Shown: positions 33,534 through 43,533, counted from the first letter of the stretch. The stretch: 57,719 nucleotides of DNA from CAZSNT01 sp964607765 (GCA_964607765.1 CAZSNT010000046.1:1-57719), one strand, 5' to 3'. Notes: generated from the letters alone by a model not told the origin. Numbers and translations are program-made.

Positions 33534-33563
33534 ACTATAGTAGGCCGGACCGGCAACAGTCAA
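33534..33563 (-). promoter_or_regulatory. Promoter of the exported protein/ABC permease genes
   Basis: On the minus strand: -35 TTGACT (33563-33558), 18-base spacer and -10 TATAGT (33539-33534). The start would be near 33527, 40 bases before the ATG. The -10 sits in a palindromic ACTATAGT, so a plus-strand -10 (TATACT) for the formyltransferase gene may overlap. Confidence 0.6.
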
Positions 33564-33613
33564 CATCGCTGGCCTGACTGGCCAGAGAAAAAGGGAGGCG
33601 AATTGGATCAGAT

Positions 33614-34516
33614 ATGGCAACCGTCCGCCCCATGCTCTGCGTAGAATCGGGACAACGCCCCCGTTTGGCCATTTTCATGAGCGGCAGCGGCAGCAATGCC
33701 GAGAAGATCCTGCGTCGTGCCCAAGATGCTGACGATGTGCCGTTTGAGCTGGCAGCCCTTGTCACCGACGCGCCCGAAACAAGCCGTACTCGCGAGTTGG
33801 GGGAGACCTACGGCGTGCCGGTCATCGAGAACGACATCCGCACGTTTTACCGCGAACGCGGCGAGACGCGCGTGTCCATCGCGACGGCGCGCGGCCAGGA
33901 ACTACGCGCCGAGTGGACGGATTCGTTGCGCGGGCAACTGGCGCCCCTACGTGTTGATTTTGCCGTGTTCGCGGGGTTCGTGCCTTTGACCAATCTGACC
34001 GGCGATCTGCCGTGCCTCAACGTGCATCCCGGCGACCTGACCTACCTGAAAGACGGCCAGCGGCACCTGGTTGGCCTGCATACCGTTCCGATCGAGCGCG
34101 CGATCCTGGAGGGGTTGGATCACCTGCGCAGCAGCGTCATTCAGGCGCTGCCCTACAGCGGGCAGGGCGATGATATGGACAACGGGCCCATCCTCGGCAT
34201 CTCCGAGGCCGTGCCGGTCGATTTGGGCGGAGCCACCCTCGAGGAATTGCGTGCCTGTGTCCCGGCGCGTCCGGCAAGACGTCCGAAAGGCGGCTTTGCC
34301 GACTCCCTGGAATGCGTGGCCAAAGCGAACCAGGAGGCGCTGAAAGTGGGCGGCGACTGGATCGTGCTGCCGGCAGTCACCTTCGACTTCGCCCGCGGTC
34401 GATTCGGTACCGACGACAACGGTGCCCTTTTCTACAGATGCAGCGGCGCGTGGCATCCGATCGAGACGGTCGTGTTCGGCGCCGACAGCAGAGAAGTTGT
34501 TTTCAGACACGCGTAA
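33614..34516 (+). CDS. Formyltransferase-family protein, PurN-like
   Basis: A 300-aa protein. The start of the fold is RLAIFMSGSGSNAEKILRRAQ, the PurN-type folate/GAR loop. The catalytic-site region reads LPCLNVHPGDLTYLKDGQRHLVGLHT, with the His and Asp in shifted spacing from PurN (N-x-H-P). PurN is ~200 aa; this protein has a ~90-residue C-terminal addition and a longer middle. It may be a formyltransferase for another amine (for example a sugar amine) rather than GAR. ATG 33614 has a distant GGGAGG (16 bases), so the start is tentative. Confidence 0.7.
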   Translation: MATVRPMLCVESGQRPRLAIFMSGSGSNAEKILRRAQDADDVPFELAALVTDAPETSRTRELGETYGVPVIENDIRTFYRERGETRVSIATARGQELRAEWTDSLRGQLAPLRVDFAVFAGFVPLTNLTGDLPCLNVHPGDLTYLKDGQRHLVGLHTVPIERAILEGLDHLRSSVIQALPYSGQGDDMDNGPILGISEAVPVDLGGATLEELRACVPARPARRPKGGFADSLECVAKANQEALKVGGDWIVLPAVTFDFARGRFGTDDNGALFYRCSGAWHPIETVVFGADSREVVFRHA

Positions 34517-34536
34517 CTCAAGCGGGAGATCCGCCC

Positions 34537-34980
34537 ATGTTCCCGTTCGCCGCCAGCTCTGTGATAGTCGGCATCGTCTACATTGCGTCTGCCGCCTCCA
34601 TTTCCGTGGCCCTGTTTCTGACGATCAGCAACTGGGTGTTCTTCGCCAAGGCCGGCAAGCCGGGTTGGGGCATTTTCCTGCCCCCTTACGCCATGTACCT
34701 GTTTGCCAAGATAGCGGGTAAGTCGGGATGGTGGATGCTGCTGTTGTGGGTGCCCATTGTCAACCTCCCTGTCCTGTTCGGGGTTGCCCGGAACTTCGGC
34801 AAAGGCGGGGGCTTTGCGTGGGGGCTGCTCTTCTTCCCATTCATCTTCGTTCCCATCCTGGCTTTCGGCAGCGCGGAGTATGCTCCTGTTCAGGCCGGGC
34901 CGGAGGAAGACGAACCTGAGGAAGCGGCGGCGGAGGAGGGTGAAGAGTCTAAGGAACCGGAGGAAGGGACGGCGGAGTGA
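34537..34980 (+). CDS. Small membrane protein with acidic tail, DUF5684-like
   Basis: A 147-aa protein with three membrane segments (residues ~5-32, 42-60 and 68-105). The pattern FFAKAGKPGWGIFLPPYAMYLFAKIAGK and WWMLLLWVPIVNLPVLFGVARNFGKG matches the DUF5684 family. The C-terminal 35 residues are almost all Glu, Ala and Pro. Function is unknown; some relatives are linked to signal peptidase. Twenty bases after the formyltransferase gene. Its 3' end overlaps the convergent PQQ gene by 32 bases. Confidence 0.65.
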   Translation: MFPFAASSVIVGIVYIASAASISVALFLTISNWVFFAKAGKPGWGIFLPPYAMYLFAKIAGKSGWWMLLLWVPIVNLPVLFGVARNFGKGGGFAWGLLFFPFIFVPILAFGSAEYAPVQAGPEEDEPEEAAAEEGEESKEPEEGTAE

Positions 34981-37900
34981 CAGTCGGTCGACTGCCGCCG
35001 AGGCATATGACGTTGCCGTCGGTTGTCGACAGGACCAGTCGTCCTCCGGCGGCGATCAGGCCGTCGGGAACCGGACCGTGCGGCAGCGGCAGTTCGCACT
35101 GCCTGGCGCCGTCTTTGGCCGCTACAGCCCAGAGGACTGCTCCAGCCCTTCCCTCGAAAGCGGCGTAAGGATCGTCGGGCGGGATCACGTCGGGAGGGCC
35201 TGCGAGGAACAGCGTCTCGTCAGCCAGCACCATGCCTCGAGCGCGCAGGGGGACACGGATCGACCACCTCGGTTTTGGCCGTCTCTTGGCGTTTGCGGCC
35301 GGCTCCGTGCCAAGTCTGTCGGCACGTAGCAGATAGCCGTTGCCGGGGGTGAAGTGGGGGCTCATGAAGAACTGTTTGGAGAACACTTGGAGGGCGTACG
35401 TCGTGGTGTCGTCGAACACGATGATCTGACCGGCTCCCGGCACCCCGGTCTTGAAATGGCGCCCGAGCCAGCGTTCGCCGTGTGTCCACGAGGTGCGGTC
35501 GAACCACGTGGTGTCCAGGAATCCGTTGCGCGGCGCCAGTCTGCGCGTGATCTTGCGGCCGCCCGTGCGGTTCCCCGGGGGCGTCGGGAGTCTGTTGAGG
35601 GCCATGTCAAAGGTCTGGAACAGCAGGAAAATGGACGTGCCATCCGTGCTCAGCAGATCCGCCTTCGTCCCTTCCATGTGGTATGTGGGCCCCGGGGTGT
35701 TGGCGATGTCAGGTTCCGGTCCCGCGAAACAGTGCTCGTAGCGGATCCGTCCCGTGCCGACGTCGAGCCCGAACAGGCGAACGCCGCCGTCCAGAAAGCT
35801 GGACCGGCCGGCAGCGAAGTAGGCCACGTCGCCCTCGATCAGGACGCTGCCGGACACAGGCCAGGGGGCCTCCAACTGCCCCATGGCCACAATTCGGCGT
35901 TCCGCCGGGCCGGCCCGGAACCGCCAGACCAGTTCGCCGTCGTTCGCTCGCAGGCAGTAGACGTGTCCATCGCGGCATCCGAACACGAGAAGCCCGCGGT
36001 GGAGGGCGGGCGGCGAGTCGATCGGGCCGCCTGCCGTGAAGCTCCACAGCGCGTCGCCGGCCGCAGTGTCGAGCGCGTGGACCGTGTGCGTGTCGGACGA
36101 CGCGACCACGATACGCCCGGCGGCAGCGACCGGCGGCGTCAGCCTGCCGCCGATTGTCTGCGTCCACTGCACGGACAGGTCGTTCGGCACGCGTGAACTC
36201 GTCCGGCCGCTGCGCGCGCCGTCGTGCCGGTACATGGGCCAGTCCGGTCCGGTTGCGGTGTTGCTTTCGAGGAGAGCCGTGCCGTAGGCTGGGCCACGCT
36301 GGAGCTCCTGTTCGCTTGCCGGCGGGATCTGCTCCGGCGAGGATGCCAGGGCGTTGAAGCCTGTCAGGACCACGCCCAGATTGCAGAGGCAGGGGTGTGG
36401 CGGTGCGTAGATCAAGCCGTTAGCCGGGATCAGGCCGTAACTGCACTCGCCGCGCACCCAGTTGCAGCGTTGGTGGTTGCTGCCGTTGACGATGTCCACA
36501 AACTCGATGCCGCGCTTGGGCCACATCAGGAAGCGTTCGGTCGCCCTCGCCCGGTAACAGCGCACATGATGTCCGGGACTGATCAGGGCGCCAATCTCCA
36601 GCTCACGGGCGACCTTCCCGGTTTTCGGGTACAGGCCCTGGACGAGCCTGCCCCGCATGGCCGGGGCGACACCCGGCGCTTCCTCGTGCGGGATCCGGCC
36701 GGTTGGCATGTCGGGCGTGAGCCCGCCCCACAGCAGGCCGTTGGCGATGAACAGGTCCGGCGGGTGTCGGATCGTCGTTCGCGCGATCCGTGGGCCGGTC
36801 CAGAGCACAGCGCCCGTTGCTGCGTCCCAGGCCTCCAGCCCGCTTGTGCCGGTGTGGTACACGGCGTCGTCGTGCAGCAGCAGCGTACCGGACGTCCCGG
36901 TCAGGTCGGGCCAGCTCTTGCTTGCCGCGCGCCAGAGCTCTTTGCCGTCCCGGAACCGCAGGCAGACCACTTCGTCGAAGTTGTGGTAGCAGACGTACCG
37001 GTCCGTGGCTGCCAGGGAGAGCGTCACCATCGCGTCGCAGTCCACGCGCCAGCGCAGTTCTCCGGACACAGTGTCAACGGCCAGGATGCTCTGCGGCTGC
37101 TTCTCCGCTTCGGGCAGCTGCGTCCAGGCCTTCGGCGTCTTCTTGCCGGCTTTGGCCCGCACGTGGATGTTCCAGGCCTCGGCGCCGGGCGCGTAGTCTG
37201 GGATCGTCTTGCGCTGCCGCACGACGAGTGTGTCGCCCGTGCACAGGATCTCGTCCGCGTTGGCAGTATCCTCGAAGGTCCGGATCACAGCACCGGTGTC
37301 GGCGTCCAGTACGCTGACGGGTGCGCGGTAGCCCAGTGTGACGTAGACTCTCCCACCTGTTGCCACCAGCCGCCGCGTCAGGGCCAACGGCGTGTGCCAG
37401 TGCCGCGCGTGCCCCCACTCGAGCGGCCCCCAGTTCGGCAGCGGCACACGCCACAACAGCAGGCCGTTGAACGCGTCTCTGGCGTAGACAAACCAGCGCT
37501 CCGGCAGCCGCTTGTCAAGCACGCCGCGCAGTCCGTCGTCGTGCAGGTAGAAAATCCGGCCCTCCGCTGAGACGAGCGAGGCAAGGCTTGGCGTGTACTC
37601 GTGGCTGCGCGGCCAGAGGGGCTCGGCCGACCACTGGAGCCGGTTCGGCGGCCCGACCTGTCGGTCGCGGGACACGGCGTTGTTGCTCGCGCTGTACAGG
37701 TAGTGCGTCCAGTGATCCATGTCGGCCGGCCACGGCTTCGTGGTCATTGCGTGCCGCGTTCTGCGTGCCGCGTTCGGGCGAAGCAGGACGCCGCGGGGCG
37801 CGAGCACACGCATCAGCTCCGCCTCCGACACGCGGCAATCGGGATTTGAGACGACCAACAGGTTCACCAGGTTGTCTGCGTAGGGGAGGGCCTGGCCGTC

Positions 37901-38179
37901 GAAGAGATCCACCGACACCGGACCGTAGAGCTCGCGGGCCCGGATGTGCTTACGCGCTTCTGCGATCTTCGCAGGATCCGTGTCCAGGCCGTGGACGAGG
38001 AGCCTGTCATTCTCCCGCAGCGCGGCTGTCAGCCGGCCGTCGCCGCAACCGACGTGCACGACCAGGCCGGCCTGAACGCCTGCGGTCCGCAGCAGACCTG
38101 CGGCAACGTCACTCGCTGCCCTGGTCCCGGCCACCGACAGGCACAGCGTCGCCGCCATCAGAACTTGTCTCATTGCCAT
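34949..38179 (-). CDS. Secreted methyltransferase-like/PQQ beta-propeller protein, paralog A
   Basis: A 1076-aa protein. A signal peptide (MRQVLMAATLCLSVAGTRAA) is followed by a class I SAM-methyltransferase-like domain: motif I LVVHVGCGDGRLTAAL (~38-54), post-I acid VHGLDTDPAKI (~64) and a later ELMRVLAPRGVLLR (~120). From ~150 there is a conserved link (PADMDHWTHYLYSASNNAVS), then a PQQ-type quinoprotein-like beta-propeller to the end. Repeats such as ALDTAAGDALWSFTAGGPID and VYCLRANDGELVWRF show it. Tandem paralog 66 bases away. SAM is not known to be in the periplasm, so catalysis is doubtful. Possibly a polymer-binding or redox protein. Confidence 0.8.
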   Translation of the reverse strand: MAMRQVLMAATLCLSVAGTRAASDVAAGLLRTAGVQAGLVVHVGCGDGRLTAALRENDRLLVHGLDTDPAKIAEARKHIRARELYGPVSVDLFDGQALPYADNLVNLLVVSNPDCRVSEAELMRVLAPRGVLLRPNAARRTRHAMTTKPWPADMDHWTHYLYSASNNAVSRDRQVGPPNRLQWSAEPLWPRSHEYTPSLASLVSAEGRIFYLHDDGLRGVLDKRLPERWFVYARDAFNGLLLWRVPLPNWGPLEWGHARHWHTPLALTRRLVATGGRVYVTLGYRAPVSVLDADTGAVIRTFEDTANADEILCTGDTLVVRQRKTIPDYAPGAEAWNIHVRAKAGKKTPKAWTQLPEAEKQPQSILAVDTVSGELRWRVDCDAMVTLSLAATDRYVCYHNFDEVVCLRFRDGKELWRAASKSWPDLTGTSGTLLLHDDAVYHTGTSGLEAWDAATGAVLWTGPRIARTTIRHPPDLFIANGLLWGGLTPDMPTGRIPHEEAPGVAPAMRGRLVQGLYPKTGKVARELEIGALISPGHHVRCYRARATERFLMWPKRGIEFVDIVNGSNHQRCNWVRGECSYGLIPANGLIYAPPHPCLCNLGVVLTGFNALASSPEQIPPASEQELQRGPAYGTALLESNTATGPDWPMYRHDGARSGRTSSRVPNDLSVQWTQTIGGRLTPPVAAAGRIVVASSDTHTVHALDTAAGDALWSFTAGGPIDSPPALHRGLLVFGCRDGHVYCLRANDGELVWRFRAGPAERRIVAMGQLEAPWPVSGSVLIEGDVAYFAAGRSSFLDGGVRLFGLDVGTGRIRYEHCFAGPEPDIANTPGPTYHMEGTKADLLSTDGTSIFLLFQTFDMALNRLPTPPGNRTGGRKITRRLAPRNGFLDTTWFDRTSWTHGERWLGRHFKTGVPGAGQIIVFDDTTTYALQVFSKQFFMSPHFTPGNGYLLRADRLGTEPAANAKRRPKPRWSIRVPLRARGMVLADETLFLAGPPDVIPPDDPYAAFEGRAGAVLWAVAAKDGARQCELPLPHGPVPDGLIAAGGRLVLSTTDGNVICLGGSRPTVTPPSLPPVP

Positions 38180-38245
38180 TTCAGGCTGATCCTAACAGAG
38201 CCGAGCTGGTGCCCGGCGGTCCCAGGGAACACACGGCCCCGTCTG

Positions 38246-41200
38246 TCACTTGCCGTTCCCACCGTAGCATGTGACACTGCCGTCGATCGCAGCCACGAAC
38301 AGCCGTCCGTAGGCCGCGCTCATTCCGTCGAACACGGGCGGGCTTGCCAGGTCAAGGCTGCTCAGCTTCCCGCCGTCTGTCCTGGCGACGATGTTCAGCA
38401 CGCCGCCCTTCTTGCCCTGCAGCGCTGCCAGGCCCTCGTCCGGGTTGCTGAAACTGAGCCCGTCTTTGTGCTTCTGTACCAGGCTGGGCGGGCCGGCCAC
38501 GATCAGGTGCTCCGGTGTCAGCACCATGGCCCTGACGAGGAGTTCGGACGCCTGTGACCAGGCGAATGTCTTCTTCGGACGCGCGGGGCGCTTGCCTTTG
38601 CCGGCCGGTTGCTTCGGCGGCGCATAGACTTTGACGGATGCGAACAGGTGGTGGGCATCGCCACGGTGGCCGGTCCAGCCGCTGGCGTGCGCCTTCCTGC
38701 CGTAGCCGTAGATGCGATCGTCGTCGAAGCTCATGATCCGGCCCGCAGGAGCGATGTTCAGCTTGCCGCTCTTCATGCTTGCCCAGCGTCCGTAACCTGC
38801 TCCCGTGTTGGTGCCGTACAGCCAGAACGTACGGATGAACCACTCCTCGCCCAGGAATCCGCCCGGTGAGAACAGGTGCGGTTTTGTTGCTGCAGACTCC
38901 TTCCCGCTGGCATCGAAACACATGTGTTTCAGGAAGATCGATTCCCCGTCACTGGACAGCAAGTCCGTGGCCACGCCCTCGGAATCGAACGAGCCCCGGC
39001 GTTCCTGCGCGGTCTGTTTCCCGGTCACGGGATCGAGGTGGCTGATGATTGAGCAACCGAGCATTTCTCCCGTCATCGGGTTCAAGCGGTAGAGATAGAT
39101 GCCGCCGTCGAGGTATGAGGATCGACCGGCCGTGAACACGAGCTCCTCATTCTGCACCAGCACAGAGCCGTGCACGGGCCACGCCGATTCGAGCCGGCCG
39201 TTCACGGCAATCAGGCGCTGCTCCGGGGCGGCATGGAACCGCCAGACGATCCGGCCGTCGGTCTGGTTCAGGCACGTGACCCAGCCATCGGCAGACCCGA
39301 AGACTGCCTTCCCGCGCCAGAGCGTGGGCGCCGAATCGATGCGACTGCCGGCAGTGTAGCGCCACGCCTCGCTGCCGTCGGCTGCAGAGATCGCATGCAG
39401 CGTGTGTGTGTTGATCGACGCGACGAACAGCTTGCCGTCAGCCACCACCGGTTGGGTCAGGTGCCCGCCGATGGACGCGGTCCAGAGCGGTTTCAGACTC
39501 GCCGGCACAGCTGCTGACGCCGCGCCGCTGCGCCTGCTGTCACGGCGATACATGGGCCAGGCCGCTGTGCCGTGTGCCGTGGCCGCCGCTGTGCTCCCGT
39601 AGGCGGGGCCTTTCAGGAGCCGCCCGACGGCTGACACAGGCTTGCCAGTTGCGGACTTCGGCAATGCGGCGGACAGCGCATTGAACCCCTGCAGCCTGGC
39701 CTTCGGGTGGCAGCCGCAGGCGTCCGGGGTGGCATAGAGCATTCCGTTGCACGGCATGATTCCGTACTGACATGTGCCGCGCACCCAGCTGTTGTTGCCG
39801 ATCCAGCCCTTGTCGAGGTCGATCACTTCGATACCGTCTCTGCACGTGAAGATGAAGTTGCTCGACGCCTTGTTCCGGTAGCACCGGGCGTGGACCATGC
39901 CGACGGGCTGAGGACGGACAGAGAACTTGTGCCGCACCGTTCCCGTCTTCAGGTCGTATCCCTGGGTGAACCCGGCGCCCAGCCACACCGTGTTGTCAAT
40001 GACAAACACGTCGACCGGCGCGTTGTACCCCTCCGCGCAGGGCGCGCTCCACAGCTTGCTGCCATCGGTTGCGGAGTACGCAATCAGTTCGTTGACGCCG
40101 CGTCGGGCCGCGAACGGCACATCGAAACAGGTGACGCCCCAGTTGAGGTCCGTCGTCGCAGGTCCGGCTTTGGCCTTCTTTCCCGCGCCTACCTTGCGGT
40201 CTGCGCAGAGGACTATGTCCTCGGTGACGACCAGCGTCGAGGTGGACCACCCGTACCGTGCCTCCGGCGTTTCCCGCGGCGCCAGCCATTTCTCGGTGCC
40301 GTTACGCGCATCGACGCACACGACGCCGCGGATGGTCTGATAAAAGGCGTTCGTGCCGAGAGCCGTCACACTCAGCGGCAGGATGTAATCGCTGCCTCTG
40401 GCGTTCTTCCGCCAGAGCTCGCGACCCGAGTCCACGGTCAGCGCCACGAGGAAGCGGGCCGTGCTCGGCTTCGGTTCGCCGCGTTGGGACAGGCCTTTGC
40501 CCGAGCGTTTCGTCTCCGAGGTCCCGATCATCAGGTACAGCACACCGTTGTGGCAGACAATCTCCTCCGTTCGTTCCGTGCCCTTGTAGGTGTGGCGGAC
40601 CTCGCCGGTTGCCGCGTCCAGCCGGGTCACGGGTGCGTCGAAGCCGAGGGTTACGAACACGTCGTCGCCGACTGCGACCAGGCGTCGCGGGAGATGCACG
40701 GGGCCGGAGCGGAAGTGCCGCAGATGATCATTCCAGCTTGGGATGGGCACGTCCCAGAGTTTGGTGCCGTTGAACGCGTCGCGTGCCACCAGTTTCCAGG
40801 CGGGCGGGTACCACAGCGAGATGAGCGGCGCGGTGTCCAGAATGGAGAACAACCGCCCGTTGGCCGAGACCATGGCGCTCATGCTGGCGAACTCCTCGTG
40901 CGTCCGGCCCCAGCGCGGCGGTGCGGTCCAGCGCAGGCTCCGCGGCGGCCCGATCGCGCTGTCGTCGGCCACCGCGTTGTTGCTCGGGTCGTGCAGGTAG
41001 TGCGTCCACTGATCCATGTCGGCCGGCACGGGCTTTGTCGTCAGGCGCTCGGTCGGCTTGGTCAGATCGAGCAGGACACCGCGCGGCGCGAGCACACGCA
41101 TCAGCTCCGCTGCGGGTACGTCACACTCCGGGTCCGAGACGACGAGCAGGTTGATCAGATTGTCCACATAGGGGAGTTGCGGACTCCGCAACTGATCGAC

Positions 41201-41482
41201 CGAGACCGGGCCGTACTGTCCGCACGCACGAACGTGCTCGCGTGCTCTTGCGACGTTCGCGGGGTCCGTGTCGAGGCCGTGGACGAGATACCGGTCAGTG
41301 GCGCGCAGCGCGGCAGTCAGCGTGCCGTCCCCGCAACCGAGGTGCACGACCAGGCCGCCGCTGATCCCGGCCGTTTCGAGCAGGTCCGCCGCCGTGTTCG
41401 CCCCGGCGCTGAGCGTGAGGGCTGTGTACACGAGCAAGGCCGCAACGCGTGCCGGCAAGAGGGAGCTGCATGTTGTCTTCAT
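38246..41482 (-). CDS. Secreted methyltransferase-like/PQQ beta-propeller protein, paralog B
   Basis: A 1078-aa protein of the same plan as paralog A: signal peptide (MKTTCSSLLPARVAALLVY..), methyltransferase-like domain with LVVHLGCGDGTLTAALRATD (~43-62), YLVHGLDTDPANV, ELMRVLAPRGVLLD, then PADMDQWTHYLHDPSNNAV and the beta-propeller. Many propeller blades align with A (for example WRFHAAPEQRLIAVNGRLE and FTAGRSSYLDGGIYLYRLN). ATG 41482 is fixed by GGAGGAG six bases upstream; the longer frame to 41587 is not used. It is first of the A/B pair on the transcript. Divergence between A and B is large, so the duplication is old. Confidence 0.82.
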   Translation of the reverse strand: MKTTCSSLLPARVAALLVYTALTLSAGANTAADLLETAGISGGLVVHLGCGDGTLTAALRATDRYLVHGLDTDPANVARAREHVRACGQYGPVSVDQLRSPQLPYVDNLINLLVVSDPECDVPAAELMRVLAPRGVLLDLTKPTERLTTKPVPADMDQWTHYLHDPSNNAVADDSAIGPPRSLRWTAPPRWGRTHEEFASMSAMVSANGRLFSILDTAPLISLWYPPAWKLVARDAFNGTKLWDVPIPSWNDHLRHFRSGPVHLPRRLVAVGDDVFVTLGFDAPVTRLDAATGEVRHTYKGTERTEEIVCHNGVLYLMIGTSETKRSGKGLSQRGEPKPSTARFLVALTVDSGRELWRKNARGSDYILPLSVTALGTNAFYQTIRGVVCVDARNGTEKWLAPRETPEARYGWSTSTLVVTEDIVLCADRKVGAGKKAKAGPATTDLNWGVTCFDVPFAARRGVNELIAYSATDGSKLWSAPCAEGYNAPVDVFVIDNTVWLGAGFTQGYDLKTGTVRHKFSVRPQPVGMVHARCYRNKASSNFIFTCRDGIEVIDLDKGWIGNNSWVRGTCQYGIMPCNGMLYATPDACGCHPKARLQGFNALSAALPKSATGKPVSAVGRLLKGPAYGSTAAATAHGTAAWPMYRRDSRRSGAASAAVPASLKPLWTASIGGHLTQPVVADGKLFVASINTHTLHAISAADGSEAWRYTAGSRIDSAPTLWRGKAVFGSADGWVTCLNQTDGRIVWRFHAAPEQRLIAVNGRLESAWPVHGSVLVQNEELVFTAGRSSYLDGGIYLYRLNPMTGEMLGCSIISHLDPVTGKQTAQERRGSFDSEGVATDLLSSDGESIFLKHMCFDASGKESAATKPHLFSPGGFLGEEWFIRTFWLYGTNTGAGYGRWASMKSGKLNIAPAGRIMSFDDDRIYGYGRKAHASGWTGHRGDAHHLFASVKVYAPPKQPAGKGKRPARPKKTFAWSQASELLVRAMVLTPEHLIVAGPPSLVQKHKDGLSFSNPDEGLAALQGKKGGVLNIVARTDGGKLSSLDLASPPVFDGMSAAYGRLFVAAIDGSVTCYGGNGK

Positions 41483-41650
41483 TCGGTTCTCCTCCGCGCG
41501 TGGTGTGTAGGATTGCGTAACCGTCAAGCTGGACTGTTGGCACCCGTATCCTGCCTGTCCGGACGTGGCGCCGCCTTCCGGCACCAAGCTTAACGGTTGC
41601 GGAATTGCAGGGATAAGGTCGCGGTCGTCCTGCGGAAATACAAACAGCCT

Positions 41651-43369
41651 TCAACCGTCCGTGCCCGGATCCAGGCCGGTCACGCCGCTGAGGCTGCCGT
41701 CGGGCTTGCGGATGCGTATGCGGAACTGCCAGTAGCTGGCGTATTGGTTGATGGCGGCGGCTATGGTGTTGGGGCCTCGGTTCAGGTGCACGAAGGCGAC
41801 GTCGATCTCGTCGGTAGCCGGCCCGCCACTGTATCGCGTGAGGGCCTCTCGGCCGTTCACCCAGACACGTGCCTGATCATCCGCCCACACGAGCACTGCA
41901 TACGTTCCTGCCGCGGGTGCCTGTACGGTGGTGCGGATGCGCGCTGTGCCGCTGCTGACCGAGCGCCCGAGCCCTTGGGGGAAATCGAGGAAGCCGTAGG
42001 GCGTGAACCACTGTTCCCGGTCGTCGCTCGACTGCCAGCGCACCGTGCCGTAGGGGCCGCGGACGACCGCATCGGCAGCGGGCCACTCGGTGGGCGGTGG
42101 CGGCACGAAGCCGCCGGTGGTGGTGTAGCTGCGCCGGGTGTTTCCCCAACGGAAGAAGGTGCTGCGTGACGAGTGCCGCGTGCGGATTCGCGTAAGCGGC
42201 GCCAAGACTTGCCAGGCGAAAGGGCGGCTGAGCCGGAGTTCGGTTGAGAGGTCTGTTGCTTCCTGTTGCGCATCGGGCGGCCGGAGCCGGACACGGATTT
42301 CGTGCTCGCCGCGAGGCAGGCCGGCAGGACAGGCAATGCGGAGTTCGCGATTGACAAGCGCATCGGTCTGCGCGAATGCGACGGTTTCGGGGGCGGGTTC
42401 GCAGCTGGCGCCGCCGGGGAGCGTCAGCTGCAATTGGCCTTGCGGCGCTGCGTGTTGCCCGCGCCGGATCCAGACGCCGACCGCTGTTGTTCGCCCGGGC
42501 CGGATGAGTTGTGAGGCCGGATCGGCTCGCAGCCACGGGTGTTCCGGCGGCAGGACGGTTGTGTTCGGCTCCAGCAGGCCCTGCGGGTGTGCCGCGCCGG
42601 GCGGGAGCAGCGCCCACTGATCGACGCGGAACCCGTCTTCGCGGATGTCCACGTTCATGCGCCGTCGCCCGGCCCGGAGTTGGACGCCCGGCAAGCGCAG
42701 CCACAGCCAGCGCCGATAGCTGCCATCGTCCCAGATGTAGTTGGCAGCGCCATGGTTGCCTTCGGGGAAATAGGCCGCGCTCTGGTCGTCGAATCCGACC
42801 CAGCATGAGTTTCCGCATTCGTCCATGGACCAGCAGCGTGCCCAGAGCGTATAGGAACCATCGCGCGGCACGGTGAACTCGTACACAGCCTGGCCGGCGC
42901 CCGACGTGGCGCGGACGACGGGCAGTCGTGTCTGGAAGTCCGGTGTCAGTGCGAACTCGCCGCGTGGCAGCCCGGGCGGCACGTCGCCGTGCAGGCGTGT
43001 CGTGGGACATCGCTCGATCAGGCGATAGCCGTTGTTGCGCCCTGTGCCCTCGCCGACGAACAGGACGGCGTCCCCGGAATCGCCCGGTGAGGAGCGTAGC
43101 TCCCAGACCCCGGAGACTGCGGTGGCGTGCTCCGCCTCGAACACCAGGGGCTCGCCGGGCGGCAGGGCGGGGCGCCGTGAGGCAGACGAATGTCGAGTGC
43201 GTTGGGCTGGCCGGGCGCGCCGGCGGCTGGTCCGCCGTGGCTGTCTGCGGTCGCACCCGCCCACCAGCAGGGCGGCACCCAGCACAGCCAGGAAGAACCG
43301 GGCGCCGTGAAGGCGCGGGCCGTCGAGCCTGTGTTCCTGCAAACCACAGCTTCGTCCGTTCGGATCCAT
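41651..43369 (-). CDS. Predicted lipoprotein with CBM6/35-like domain
   Basis: A 572-aa protein with a lipobox (AVLGAALLVGGC, Cys ~39) after a basic N-terminus and a Arg-rich spacer. Residues ~75-245 show a CBM6/35-like beta-sandwich start (EPLVFEAEHATAVSG; TVPRDGSYTLWARCWSMDECGNSCWVGFDD; FRVDQWALLP), which often binds sugars in this class of bacteria. A second beta-rich part (~430-560; GTYAVLVWADDQARVWVNGREALT) resembles a PA14/NPCBM-like fold. No catalytic motif is seen. It lies 168 bases upstream of the PQQ pair, on the same strand, and is divergent from the SUMF1-fusion gene. Confidence 0.65.
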   Translation of the reverse strand: MDPNGRSCGLQEHRLDGPRLHGARFFLAVLGAALLVGGCDRRQPRRTSRRRARPAQRTRHSSASRRPALPPGEPLVFEAEHATAVSGVWELRSSPGDSGDAVLFVGEGTGRNNGYRLIERCPTTRLHGDVPPGLPRGEFALTPDFQTRLPVVRATSGAGQAVYEFTVPRDGSYTLWARCWSMDECGNSCWVGFDDQSAAYFPEGNHGAANYIWDDGSYRRWLWLRLPGVQLRAGRRRMNVDIREDGFRVDQWALLPPGAAHPQGLLEPNTTVLPPEHPWLRADPASQLIRPGRTTAVGVWIRRGQHAAPQGQLQLTLPGGASCEPAPETVAFAQTDALVNRELRIACPAGLPRGEHEIRVRLRPPDAQQEATDLSTELRLSRPFAWQVLAPLTRIRTRHSSRSTFFRWGNTRRSYTTTGGFVPPPPTEWPAADAVVRGPYGTVRWQSSDDREQWFTPYGFLDFPQGLGRSVSSGTARIRTTVQAPAAGTYAVLVWADDQARVWVNGREALTRYSGGPATDEIDVAFVHLNRGPNTIAAAINQYASYWQFRIRIRKPDGSLSGVTGLDPGTDG

Positions 43370-43533
43370 GGCTTACAATACAACCGCAACGGGACGATGT
43401 TCACTCACGTGGCTCTCGCTCCCGGGCCGTCCCGAGCCGCCGCGGTGTTGGGGGCTCACCTGGCGCCATGACTTGGCAAGCAGAGGTGCTACTGTAATCA
43501 CACTGCGAACGGAATCCGTACCAGGGAGTTGCT

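Noticed and set aside
39707..41593. 628-aa open frame on the plus strand, opposite the second PQQ paralog
   Set aside because: It is the antisense mirror of a clear 1078-aa gene with signal peptide and conserved motifs. GC-rich codon bias makes such mirrors long. No known motif was seen in it.
43340..43395. Leaderless promoter TGAACA-17-TATTGT for the CBM-like lipoprotein gene
   Set aside because: The -10 would lie only about six bases before the ATG at 43369 and -35 match is poor; not listed as a feature.
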